This document shows, in pieces, positions 1 through 7,370 of a stretch of 13,458 nt of DNA. The DNA lies in the NCBI GenBank assembly GCA_964437825.1, contig CAYTIH010000058.1:1-13458 (forward strand). The letters run 5' to 3'. The position numbers and the translations under genes are program-made. Source of the DNA: JBJFCE01 sp964437825. Its GTDB lineage: Bacteria > Bacillota > Clostridia > Lachnospirales > Lachnospiraceae. Below the pieces are notes generated by a model. That model saw nothing but the letters and a program-made list of their open reading frames with translations. It ran no database searches and had not been told where the DNA came from. Each line of letters begins with the position of its first letter. Within the stretch, counting starts at the first letter, position 1.

Positions 1-1113
1 CGGAAATGCACCGCCGCAGATAAATAATATATTCTTGGTATTGACCGTTGCAAGCGGTACCATTGCGTTTTTACTGTTGGCTCCGACCGGAACCTCTACC
101 TCAGAACCCTCCAACAGCTTGAGCATTCCCTGCTGGACGGATTCGCCGCTCACGTCTCTGGAGGTTGTATTCTTCTTTTTGGCAATCTTATCTATTTCAT
201 CGATAAAAATAATGCCTCTCTCCGCCTTTTCCACATCATTATCGGCCGCCGCAAGCAGCTTGGTAACAACGCTTTCTATATCATCGCCAATATATCCTGC
301 CTCTGTGAGTGAAGTGGCATCCGCTATTGCAAGCGGTATATCGAGAAGCCGGGCCAGCGTCTTGACCAGATAAGTCTTACCGCAGCCGGTAGGGCCGATC
401 ATCAGGATGTTGGACTTTTCGATATCAATTTCATCCATGGTATCCGTTGCCACACGCTTATAATGATTATAAACCGCTACCGAAATAACCTTTTTGGCAT
501 AATCCTGCCCGACCACATAATCATCCAGCTTTTGCTTAATCTTATGGGGCGCCGGGATATCCTTGAGATTCAGAACCGGCGCTTTGTTCTCCGGCTTTTT
601 CTTCTTTTTCACCTTCTGTCTGTAAGGAATGCCGTCCCCCTGAAGATCAGAAAGATTTACAAAGCTGATGTTCGGAAAAAAGCCCCTGCCGATATTTCTG
701 CCGAAATTTATTTCCTGATCGTCATTCTCCGGGGAAGCGTCGTCTTTTCCCTTTGTTTTTTCGCTATCGCCCAAGGCTTCCTCATTTCCGGCATTTTGCT
801 CCGAAGCGCCTTTCTCCTTTGCCGTATTGCCGCCATCCTTTGTACTGTCTTCCTCCGCCTTGGAATTTTTTTCCTGCGCAGCGTTTGGCTTCCCAAAGTC
901 CTGACCGTTCATCATATACGGATTAAAATACGGATTGCCAAACATTCCCTGATTGTCCATCTGGGTCACGGAATCCATGGTTTTATGCATGCAGTCATCA
1001 CAGATACAAATATTGTTCGGCAGATGAAACATTCTGCCCGCCTTACTCTCGGACCTTCTGCAGATAAAGCAGATATCTTCATATTCATTATTATTGCGGT
1101 TATGATCTGACAT
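1..1113 (-). CDS. clpX: Variant ClpX-type AAA+ unfoldase, C-terminal part beyond window
   Basis: An ATP-dependent unfoldase of the ClpX family, expected to feed cytosolic substrates to ClpP. 371 codons are visible and the reading frame runs off the left edge. The ATG at 1113 follows AGGAG at good spacing (AACAGGAGAACGTGAA). Residues 15-41 form a ClpX zinc finger with CFIC and CDDC pairs (Cys15, 18, 38, 41). Residues about 42-186 are a long polar, acidic-then-lysine-rich linker, far longer than the short linker of ordinary ClpX. The AAA+ core starts near APHKIKQKLDDYVVGQ (188 onward), with Walker A GPTGCGKT (240-247), pore loop GYIG (273-276) and Walker B IIFIDE (301-306). Ordinary ClpX has an RKH motif in the loop after LLEG; here the corresponding segment reads NSKNAM (346-351). 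The ClpP-docking IGF loop would lie outside the window. It may be a second, divergent ClpX rather than the housekeeping copy; no clpP or lon is adjacent. Confidence 0.88.
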   Translation of the reverse strand, partial: MSDHNRNNNEYEDICFICRRSESKAGRMFHLPNNICICDDCMHKTMDSVTQMDNQGMFGNPYFNPYMMNGQDFGKPNAAQEKNSKAEEDSTKDGGNTAKEKGASEQNAGNEEALGDSEKTKGKDDASPENDDQEINFGRNIGRGFFPNISFVNLSDLQGDGIPYRQKVKKKKKPENKAPVLNLKDIPAPHKIKQKLDDYVVGQDYAKKVISVAVYNHYKRVATDTMDEIDIEKSNILMIGPTGCGKTYLVKTLARLLDIPLAIADATSLTEAGYIGDDIESVVTKLLAAADNDVEKAERGIIFIDEIDKIAKKKNTTSRDVSGESVQQGMLKLLEGSEVEVPVGANSKNAMVPLATVNTKNILFICGGAFP

Positions 1114-1192
1114 TTCACGTTCTCCTGTTATTGCCGTCTGCATATCCATCCGACCGTACAAATTTGCCGGACATTGCAGATTCATCAGATAC

Positions 1193-1221
1193 AGTATAAT
1201 GCATATCCGTCACAGGAACAA
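1193..1221 (-). promoter_or_regulatory. Sigma-A-like promoter for the variant clpX
   Basis: On the minus strand, -35 TTGTTC (1216-1221) and -10 TATACT (1193-1198) are separated by exactly 17 bp. The -10 matches 5 of 6 consensus bases and the -35 only 3 of 6. The start codon lies about 80 bp downstream. This suggests the clpX gene can be transcribed independently of htrA, whose stop codon is only 26 bp upstream of the -35. An 8-bp direct repeat, TGTGACGG, lies at 1207-1214 inside the spacer and again at 1238-1245 upstream. Confidence 0.5.
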
Positions 1222-1246
1222 GTGAAGTTTTTCTAAACCGTCACAC

Positions 1247-2767
1247 TCAGTCAGCATCAAATTTCCCGCCGAGTACCAGCTCCACGGTTTCCTCCTGATA
1301 TCCGTCAGCGGCTCTCATAACGGTCAGCTCCACCGTCGTTCCGATGCTGTAATATTGCAGCTCCCGCTGTAATGCTTCCATGTTGCCAACGGATGCGCCG
1401 TTTAATGCAGTAATGACATCTCCCTGCTTTAGGCCCGCAGCCTCTGCAGCGGTTCCTTCGTATACCTGATAAACATAAACTCCCTGCGGAATCTTATAAG
1501 CCTGCGAAACCTCGCTTCCCACATTGACGCCCGAAATTCCCAGATAACCCTTTTCATCATCGGCCACTTTGATCTTTGTGGACTGGACCATTAATTCTTC
1601 CATAATCGGCTCGGCATAAGAAATCGGGATTGCATATCCCATACCTTCCACGGTGTTACCGCCGATTTTGGCGGAATTAATTCCGATCACTTCACCTCTG
1701 GCATTTAACAGCGCGCCGCCGGAATTTCCCGGATTGATCGCCGCATCGGTCTGGATCATAAGATCTCCCACGCCCTCAACCTGACGGTTTACGGCACTGA
1801 CAACTCCGGTTGTCACGGACTGTCCGTATCCGAGTGCATTACCGATTGCAATCACCGGCTCGCCGACCTGTAAAGCGTCAGAATCGCCAAGCTTTGCAAC
1901 TGCAATGGAGGATCTGGTATCCGCACTGATCGTATCAAGCTGAACAGCAATGATTGCAAGATCATTTTCCGAATCCGTACCCTTGACATCCGCAGTCGCT
2001 GTTGTTTCATCAATAAAGGTGACTGTCAGCTGCTCCGTACTCTCAATGACATGATAATTGGTAGCAATGAGCAGCTCCGTATCGTTGGTTCCGACAATGA
2101 TACCCGATCCGCTCGACGTTCCGGGCTGACTGAAACTTTGTCCAAAATAGTTCATGGTCTCCAGATACTCGTTTTCGATGGATACAATCGCAGGCATTAC
2201 GCTTTTGACAACCTGCGTAACATCCGTAGCCAACGTTGTCCCGTTCATCGTTGACTGTGCATTTCCGTTCGTTGACAAATTAATATTGGAATTTTCTTCA
2301 TCCGCCGCAGCCACGCTTCCGGCATCATCATGACCGAGTGCCACTCCTGCCACCGGAATCTGCCCGGAGGATGCCTGTTTGCCGTCAACCAGAATCGTCA
2401 AATTCGTATACTTTTCAATTCCGTATAAGGTTGCGAATGCCGTTCCTGCAAACAGAATGCCGCAAAGCGCAGAGGCCAGCATACGTTTTCCGAGCGGATA
2501 ACGGTTTCTGATCTTCCCCTGCTCCTCCCATGCCCTTTTCTGTTCGGCCTTCATTCTCTTTCTCTGTGCCTTTTTCGTAGCCTTTTCTACCTTGGCCCGC
2601 GCCTTTTTCTGCTGCTTTGTCATCTGCTCCGGCTCCGGAATCCGGTAATGCCCATACTGTGTACCGTTTGACGTATATTGATAACCGATATCATCCGCCG
2701 CAAAAGCGCCGTGCGGATTTGCATTTTGATCTCCATTCATGCCTGCATTCATTTTTTCATCATACAT
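1247..2767 (-). CDS. htrA: Membrane-anchored HtrA/DegP-type serine protease with PDZ domain
   Basis: An envelope quality-control protease of family S1C (HtrA/DegP/DegS type), probably acting on misfolded proteins outside the membrane. I chose the ATG at 2767 (506 residues), preceded by GAGAGG at 8-base spacing. An in-frame ATG at 2812 would add 15 residues but has no ribosome binding site. Residues 1-95 are a hydrophilic cytoplasmic tail with a very Lys/Arg-rich segment (about 50-95). One membrane helix spans about 96-116, followed by a low-complexity linker. The trypsin-like domain covers about 180-395, with the triad His239 (ATNYHVIE), Asp269 (ENDLAII) and Ser349 (NPGNSGGAL), so it looks active. 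A C-terminal PDZ domain spans about 406-501 (GYLGISG, then LKQGDVITALNG). glmS lies upstream, separated by a strong terminator, so htrA should have its own promoter. The family is commonly stress-induced, but no known operator is recognisable here. Confidence 0.93.
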   Translation of the reverse strand: MYDEKMNAGMNGDQNANPHGAFAADDIGYQYTSNGTQYGHYRIPEPEQMTKQQKKARAKVEKATKKAQRKRMKAEQKRAWEEQGKIRNRYPLGKRMLASALCGILFAGTAFATLYGIEKYTNLTILVDGKQASSGQIPVAGVALGHDDAGSVAAADEENSNINLSTNGNAQSTMNGTTLATDVTQVVKSVMPAIVSIENEYLETMNYFGQSFSQPGTSSGSGIIVGTNDTELLIATNYHVIESTEQLTVTFIDETTATADVKGTDSENDLAIIAVQLDTISADTRSSIAVAKLGDSDALQVGEPVIAIGNALGYGQSVTTGVVSAVNRQVEGVGDLMIQTDAAINPGNSGGALLNARGEVIGINSAKIGGNTVEGMGYAIPISYAEPIMEELMVQSTKIKVADDEKGYLGISGVNVGSEVSQAYKIPQGVYVYQVYEGTAAEAAGLKQGDVITALNGASVGNMEALQRELQYYSIGTTVELTVMRAADGYQEETVELVLGGKFDAD

Positions 2768-3052
2768 ATCGAAAGCCTCTCTTCCATAAGTGTAATTTTT
2801 CACACTAATCATCTATGTCAGAGCAATTTATTGCGATGCCATGCAATCATGGTATATTTGAGCCCTGACTCAAATTGCCGATTGAAAAATAATCTATCGA
2901 GCTTATTTTTCATCTATCTTTCATGCTACGAGACATAGTATAGGTTCAAATTGTGTCCTTTGTGTGATGCCATTGTAAAAAAAATATGTTCTGAATTTCC
3001 ATATGGCTTCGAGTGTCATAAGGGATTCTCAAAGGCTGAAAGAGCCTATCGC
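2768..3052. other. Gene-free leader region of htrA with two inverted repeats
   Basis: This stretch of about 285 bp between the glmS terminator and htrA holds no credible gene. It contains two perfect inverted repeats. One is ATTTGAG/CTCAAAT with a 6-nt loop (2856-2875). The other is GAAAAATAA/TTATTTTTC with a 10-nt loop (2884-2911). A TATACT hexamer lies on the minus strand at 2937-2942, but no acceptable -35 stands 16-18 bp before it, so I do not call a promoter. The promoter of htrA must nevertheless lie in this interval if the upstream terminator works. The AT-rich repeats could be operators or leader-RNA hairpins. Confidence 0.55.
2830..2855. repeat. Possible degenerate partial copy of the structured repeat at the right end
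   Basis: The 13-mer GCAATCATGGTAT (2843-2855) occurs identically in both complete units of the array at the right end (13321-13333 and 13395-13407). Here, as there, it forms the right arm of a small hairpin ATTGC/GCAAT (2830-2834 with 2843-2847), although the loop is 8 nt instead of 3 nt. The outer arms of the unit are not recognisable. It may be a decayed fragment of the same element or a chance match. Confidence 0.3.
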
Positions 3053-3091
3053 GCAGCAAAAAAGCAGACCGCGCTGCCTGCTTTTTGCTGC
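3053..3091 (-). terminator. Strong hairpin terminator after glmS
   Basis: Starting 5 bp beyond the glmS stop codon, the minus strand reads GCAGCAAAAAGCAG, a 10-nt GC-rich loop, then CTGCTTTTTTGCTGC. The arms are complementary except for one extra base in the run. The inner stem AAAAGCAG/CTGCTTTT is followed by T residues, the form of an intrinsic terminator. Because the stem carries A-runs and T-runs on opposite arms it could also stop transcription on the plus strand. A smaller hairpin, AGGCT/AGCCT, follows just downstream. Confidence 0.85.
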
Positions 3092-3096
3092 TTCAT

Positions 3097-4923
3097 TTAT
3101 TCCACGGTTACGGATTTTGCCAGATTTCTCGGTTTATCCACATCACAGCCCTTTCCGACAGATACATAGTATCCAAACAACTGAAGCGGTATGATTGCCA
3201 GAGAATTTGCAAAATAGGGATTGGTTTTGGGAATGTAAATCACATAATCCGCCGCCCGCTCAATCTCTTTATTTTCCTCATTGGTAACCGCCAGTACGAA
3301 TGCTCCTCTCGCTTTTACCTCCACCATATTGGAAATCGTCTTTTGATAGAGCTCCGGCTGAGTGGATACGGACGCTACCAGGGTTCCTTCCTCTATTAAT
3401 GAAATGGTTCCATGCTTCAGCTCGCCTGCGGCATAGGCCTCGGAATGAATATAGGAAATTTCCTTTAATTTCAGACTTCCCTCCAGAGAAATTGCATAGT
3501 CAATTCCCCTTCCGATAAAAAATACATCCTTTGCCGCAACATAACGGTTTGCAAATTTCTGGATTTTTTCTTTATTATTTAATAACAGTTCAATCTGATC
3601 CGGCAGCATTTTCATTTCATCGATCATACCGTGGAACGCCTCCTCCGATATGACTCCTTTTACCCGGCCCATTTTCAGCGCCAGCAGATAAAACGCAATC
3701 AGCTGGGCGCTGTACGCCTTTGTGGTGGCAACCGCAATTTCCGGTCCCGCCCAGGTATACATGACGCGGTCCGCTTCCCTTGCAATGGAGCTTCCCACAA
3801 CATTGACAATACCAAGTACGGAAAATCCCCTTTTCTTTGATTCCCTGAGCGCAGCAAGCGTATCCGCGGTCTCACCCGACTGACTGACCACAATGACCAT
3901 CGCTCCCTCCTCCAGAATCGGATTCCGATACCGGAATTCGGAAGCAAGATCCACCTCCACCGGTATTCTTGCAAGGCCCTCGATGACGTATTTACCCGTA
4001 ACTCCCGCATGATATGCCGAACCGCATGCCACAATATGGATTTTGCGGATTGCCCGAATATCGTCATCCGTCATATTAAGCTCGTCAATCAAAATATCAT
4101 TCTCGCGAAGCCTCGGAGATAATGTATCCGTAACCGTTTTGGGCTGTTCATACATTTCTTTTAACATGAAATGCTCATAGCCGCCCTTTTCGGCCGCATT
4201 GGCGTCCCACTCGATCGTGGTAGGCTCTTTCCCTATTTCTTCCTCATCCACATTATAAAAATGCATATGATCCCTGCGCAGGCGGACAACCTCTTCATTT
4301 TCCACAAAATACACCTGTCTGGTATATTTCAGGATCGCCGGTACATCCGAAGCAATAAAGCATCCGTTCTTGCTCTGTCCGACGATTAAAGGACTATCCT
4401 TGCGTACCGCAAAGATCTCATCCGGATGCTCCGCAAAAATAATGCCAAGCGCATAGGAGCCTTCCACACGATGCATGACCTTGGTAATCGCCTCAAGGGG
4501 ATTTCCTCTATAATAATAATCCAGCATTTGAGCCAGAATCTCCGTATCCGTATCCGACTGGAATTCATATCCCTTATCCGTCAGTTTCTTTTTCAGCTGC
4601 AGATAATTTTCTATGATACCGTTGTGAACAACGGCAATTGTCCTGTCGGCATTGTAATGAGGATGTGCGTTCACGTCACTCGGTGCGCCATGAGTCGCCC
4701 ACCTGGTATGCCCGACTCCGATTGTTCCGGGCATGGTTTCGCCGCCATGGGTCAGCTCCTCCAATACCTTCAGTCTTCCTACCGCCTTTGTGATATTAAT
4801 CTTTTCCCCGTCAAAAATAGCCATTCCTGCGGAGTCATACCCTCTGTATTCCAGCTTCGCAAGTCCGTCTAAAATAATAGGGGCCGCCTGATTGTCACCA
4901 ATATATCCAACGATTCCACACAT
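3097..4923 (-). CDS. glmS: Glutamine--fructose-6-phosphate aminotransferase (isomerizing)
   Basis: GlmS converts fructose-6-phosphate and glutamine to glucosamine-6-phosphate and glutamate, the first committed step to UDP-GlcNAc, in the cytosol. The protein has 608 residues, normal for the family. The ATG at 4923 is preceded by AGGAGG, and Met removal exposes the catalytic Cys2 of MCGIVGYIGD. The class II glutaminase domain spans about 2-220, with TRWATHG (73-79), the NG pair at 101-102 and SDTDTE (123-128). Two SIS isomerase domains follow; the first includes ACGSAYHAG (299-307) and SQSGE (347-351). The family-typical C-terminus CDKPRNLAKSVTVE is intact. The gene lies 22 bp downstream of a glycosyltransferase, so it is probably translated from a shared transcript. 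The glmS ribozyme usual ahead of this gene in many Firmicutes is absent from that gap. No other function is plausible. Confidence 0.98.
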   Translation of the reverse strand: MCGIVGYIGDNQAAPIILDGLAKLEYRGYDSAGMAIFDGEKINITKAVGRLKVLEELTHGGETMPGTIGVGHTRWATHGAPSDVNAHPHYNADRTIAVVHNGIIENYLQLKKKLTDKGYEFQSDTDTEILAQMLDYYYRGNPLEAITKVMHRVEGSYALGIIFAEHPDEIFAVRKDSPLIVGQSKNGCFIASDVPAILKYTRQVYFVENEEVVRLRRDHMHFYNVDEEEIGKEPTTIEWDANAAEKGGYEHFMLKEMYEQPKTVTDTLSPRLRENDILIDELNMTDDDIRAIRKIHIVACGSAYHAGVTGKYVIEGLARIPVEVDLASEFRYRNPILEEGAMVIVVSQSGETADTLAALRESKKRGFSVLGIVNVVGSSIAREADRVMYTWAGPEIAVATTKAYSAQLIAFYLLALKMGRVKGVISEEAFHGMIDEMKMLPDQIELLLNNKEKIQKFANRYVAAKDVFFIGRGIDYAISLEGSLKLKEISYIHSEAYAAGELKHGTISLIEEGTLVASVSTQPELYQKTISNMVEVKARGAFVLAVTNEENKEIERAADYVIYIPKTNPYFANSLAIIPLQLFGYYVSVGKGCDVDKPRNLAKSVTVE

Positions 4924-4945
4924 TTCATGTTCCTCCTGTTATATA

Positions 4946-5875
4946 TCATGCTTCCCAGTAATTCCGGTTCATCGTAAAGCGCCTGATCATCCATTTGGGA
5001 AGGATTTTATAATGCTTTCCAAGCTGATACCCCAGATATTTCCATCCGCTTGTTACATATAATCCCCGGATTTTGCCTCTTTGATGCTTTTGCCTCAAAT
5101 ATGCCGCCGCCTGTTTCACCATTCTGATTCCTTCACCCTCGGAAGGGATCTTTGCAAAGATTTCCGGATGCTCTGCCTGAGAAACTCCCAGATCAAAATT
5201 CCTGTGGAATTGCTGCAGATTGGTATAGTTATGGGAATGATAGACTTTGGCCTGAGCCGTGTATGCAATTTTGTAGCCTTGTTTGACCGCGCCTGCAGCA
5301 AATATCATATCCTCATTAAATATGGTATGCTTGATAAATCCGCCGAGTTCCTCATATGTTTTTCTCCAGTATGCAGCGCATACATTGGAACAGAAATATG
5401 TCTTAATCCCGAGCTTCGGCAGATCCTTCTCGGATTTTACAACGGACTGCTCCGGATAATTAAAATTTCTCGTAAACTGTTCCAGCTCAGTGGACTGCTC
5501 ATCCGATAACTGTCTGGCATAAGCCACGGCTACCTTCTCTTTGGCAAGCGCAGAAACCAGCTGCTCCACCAGCGTATCATCCGCAGGCAGCGCATCGTCC
5601 GTCATGCAGATAAAAATATCCGCATCGGAAAGCCTGACCGCCATCCGTCTGGTTCCTCCATGGTCAAATTCACGCTTGGAAATATGTCTCACCGTTATAT
5701 TCTCATAAAATTCCTTCTGTAAGGTATTATAGAACAGTCTGTCAAAATACTTTTCTTCCGTATTCACGACAATGATCTGATTGACCGGATAAGTCTGCTT
5801 CTCCAATCTTTCCAAAATTCGCAAAAACTTTTCTGTTGGTTTATAAGTCGGTATGATCACATCTACAGAATACAT
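4946..5875 (-). CDS. GT2 family glycosyltransferase, rhamnosyltransferase-like
   Basis: Probably transfers a sugar from a nucleotide donor to a lipid-linked glycan at the inner face of the membrane. I chose the ATG at 5875 (309 residues; MYSVDVIIPTYKP is a typical GT2 start), with AGGA 8 bases upstream. An ATG at 5899 would add 8 residues but lacks a ribosome binding site. The GT-A fold is seen in the N-terminal VDVIIPTYKP strand, FDHGGTRR (70-77) and the metal-binding stretch MTDDALP (about 91-97). A further acidic motif, NEDM, lies at 187-190. The HGGTR...T-D-DA layout resembles bacterial rhamnosyltransferases of the RfbF/RgpB kind, but donor and acceptor cannot be fixed from sequence. It lacks membrane helices; the basic C-terminus may bind the membrane surface. 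glmS follows after 22 bp, so the two likely form one unit. Confidence 0.88.
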   Translation of the reverse strand: MYSVDVIIPTYKPTEKFLRILERLEKQTYPVNQIIVVNTEEKYFDRLFYNTLQKEFYENITVRHISKREFDHGGTRRMAVRLSDADIFICMTDDALPADDTLVEQLVSALAKEKVAVAYARQLSDEQSTELEQFTRNFNYPEQSVVKSEKDLPKLGIKTYFCSNVCAAYWRKTYEELGGFIKHTIFNEDMIFAAGAVKQGYKIAYTAQAKVYHSHNYTNLQQFHRNFDLGVSQAEHPEIFAKIPSEGEGIRMVKQAAAYLRQKHQRGKIRGLYVTSGWKYLGYQLGKHYKILPKWMIRRFTMNRNYWEA

Positions 5876-5920
5876 GCTGCCATTCCTGCTCTCATTCAAA
5901 AATAGTGTACTTATTCGTAC

Positions 5921-5940
5921 ATTCTAACACATTTTTGTGT
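5921..5940 (-). promoter_or_regulatory. Extended -10 promoter overlapping a 14-bp palindrome
   Basis: On the minus strand the sequence TGTTAGAAT gives a TGn-extended -10 (TAGAAT at 5921-5926), 46 bp upstream of the glycosyltransferase start. No good -35 is present, which is tolerable for an extended -10 promoter. The perfect inverted repeat ACACA-TTTT-TGTGT (5927-5940) lies directly upstream and overlaps the TG element, a position from which a bound repressor would block RNA polymerase. I do not recognise the regulator. Confidence 0.42.
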
Positions 5941-5993
5941 AATTGCATAGCAACCAGACCAAAGAGCAGCTCTGCATCAGATCAAAGAATTTT

Positions 5994-6033
5994 CTCCCCG
6001 CCGGGCTTCACCGAAAACTCACATGCCCCGGAG
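5994..6033. other. GC-rich potential stem-loop between terminator and promoter
   Basis: Within the 200-bp gap, this stretch has outer arms CTCC/GGAG and inner arms GGGC/GCCC on the minus strand, with unpaired bases between, so it can fold into an interrupted hairpin. It lies downstream of the LCP-gene terminator and upstream of the extended -10. It would be transcribed only by read-through or from an unseen promoter. I find no known riboswitch or ribozyme core in it. Confidence 0.25.
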
Positions 6034-6037
6034 ATAC

Positions 6038-6073
6038 AAAAAGAAGGATTCCACATTTCGGGAATCCTCCTTC
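6038..6073 (-). terminator. Intrinsic terminator after the LCP gene
   Basis: On the minus strand, GAAGGAGGATTCC, an 8-nt loop, then GGAATCCTTCTTTTT form a stem of about 12 bp with one G-U pair, followed by a run of T. It starts about 20 bp after the LCP stop codon. It separates the sugar transferase/LCP unit from the glycosyltransferase-glmS unit. Confidence 0.88.
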
Positions 6074-6093
6074 GTACTCCAATCCGGTTCCTG

Positions 6094-7284
6094 TCACCTC
6101 AAATATTTTGCCGTATCTGAATAAATTCTTTCACTATAGGACTGCACAAGTGCGGACGGTTCATAATCGGGATCATTAAACAAAATACCATGCAGCCAGG
6201 TCACATTACTTGACAGACTGAGCGGAACAATGCAGCTTCCCTTAGCGCCAATCGTATCCGAAGTAAGCATATCCATGGACGGGAAACCGGTGCTTTCCAC
6301 AATCGTATAACTGCTTAGATCCATCAGAACCTCTGTAATCTGCTCCACATTCAGAGAAGTGTCGAATTCTTCAAAAATAGAAGAATTGAGAATCTTCACA
6401 AGTTTAGCCGCGTCCATATTTTTGGCTTCCTCTAACGCCGCCATAATAACGTTTCTCTGACGCTCGGTTCTTCCGTAATCGTCGCCCACATATCGGATCC
6501 GGCAGTAAGCCGTCGCCTGCACACCATTGAGTTTCTGGCGTCCGGCAGTTGTAACCGGTGTATAATCCACGCCCTCGGTTGCATAATAGTTCTTTCCGTC
6601 GGTCGTGGTACCCACCATACTGATCTGATAATTATTCAAATGCCTGATTTCGGATTCCTCCACATCAACCCAGACGCCGCCAAGCGCATCAATCACATCA
6701 ATCAGACCGCGGAAGCCGACTGTCACATAATCGGTAATTGCAAGATCCAGATTGGTATTGAGCATGGTAATCGCAGTCGGAGCGCCGCCCGCTGCAAAAG
6801 CGCCGTTACACTTATTATAGGTGTCCGTACTCAGGTTCAGATAGGTATCACGGTAAACGGATACCAGCTTAACCTCTTTGGTTTCGTTATTGATACATGC
6901 AATAATAATTGTATCCGAACGATTATCACCCTTACTCAGGTTCTTTTCCCGGGAGTCCACGCCGAACAATGCAATCTGCGTATAACCGTTCATCGGATTA
7001 TCCTCATCCAGTGTAACACCGTTTTCAGATACGTTTAAGCCGATATCCGGGTTGTAATATACGGTGTTTGAATCCAGTTCATCGGTACTGTCCGTAATCA
7101 TACCCGCATTTAAGTTGGTATGCTCCGTTCCCGTAAAGCGGATGACCGCCCATGCGGCGATCACAACAATTGCCAGTACAAATAGCTCTACAATAAAAAT
7201 AATAATATTTCTTCTTTTCTTTGCTGCTTTCTGTTTTGGTGTCAGACGCTTTGCGCCCTGTCCCTGCGATTGTTTCTTATCCAT
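6094..7284 (-). CDS. LCP family (LytR-CpsA-Psr) cell-wall polymer ligase
   Basis: LCP enzymes transfer glycan polymers from undecaprenyl phosphate to peptidoglycan on the outer face of the membrane. I chose the ATG at 7284 (396 residues), preceded by GGGAG at 6-base spacing. An upstream in-frame ATG at 7338 has no ribosome binding site. Residues 1-25 are a Lys/Arg-rich cytoplasmic tail, and one membrane helix covers about 26-48. The LCP domain runs about 103-282, with GVDSRE (108-113), RSDTI (122-126), VYRDTY (143-148) and the Arg-rich stretch RIRYVGDDYGRTERQR (262-277), all typical of the catalytic, pyrophosphate-binding site. The C-terminal 110 residues are a less conserved tail. The gene lies 86 bp downstream of the sugar-1-phosphate transferase with no terminator between, which fits attachment of the polymer begun by that enzyme. 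Which polymer it attaches is inferred from context only. Confidence 0.93.
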   Translation of the reverse strand: MDKKQSQGQGAKRLTPKQKAAKKRRNIIIFIVELFVLAIVVIAAWAVIRFTGTEHTNLNAGMITDSTDELDSNTVYYNPDIGLNVSENGVTLDEDNPMNGYTQIALFGVDSREKNLSKGDNRSDTIIIACINNETKEVKLVSVYRDTYLNLSTDTYNKCNGAFAAGGAPTAITMLNTNLDLAITDYVTVGFRGLIDVIDALGGVWVDVEESEIRHLNNYQISMVGTTTDGKNYYATEGVDYTPVTTAGRQKLNGVQATAYCRIRYVGDDYGRTERQRNVIMAALEEAKNMDAAKLVKILNSSIFEEFDTSLNVEQITEVLMDLSSYTIVESTGFPSMDMLTSDTIGAKGSCIVPLSLSSNVTWLHGILFNDPDYEPSALVQSYSERIYSDTAKYLR

Positions 7285-7370
7285 CCTTTTCTCCCTTATG
7301 ATCGACTGCCGTTTTTCTGACCTCCCAGAGTCTTTCATTTTTTAATAAGTGCTTCTTAATGAAATAAGTT

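Noticed and set aside
463..1110. Long plus-strand open frame opposite the variant clpX gene
   Set aside because: It is the antisense shadow of the clpX coding region; the predicted protein has no recognisable domain and no ribosome binding site, while the minus frame has clear ClpX motifs.
1114..1246. CIRCE or CtsR heat-shock operator ahead of clpX
   Set aside because: Neither the TTAGCACTC/GAGTGCTAA pair nor GGTCAAA-type heptad repeats are present.
2937..2965. htrA promoter with -10 TATACT at 2937-2942
   Set aside because: No -35-like hexamer lies at 16-18 bp and there is no TG extension, so the hexamer alone is not enough.
4924..5100. glmS ribozyme upstream of glmS
   Set aside because: Only 22 bp separate the genes and no conserved ribozyme core is seen; the sequence further upstream is glycosyltransferase coding sequence.
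7340..7365. Terminator between the sugar transferase and LCP genes
   Set aside because: The imperfect palindrome around TTAAGAAG/CTTATTAA is AT-only with a 2-nt loop and is followed by A rather than T on the transcribed strand.
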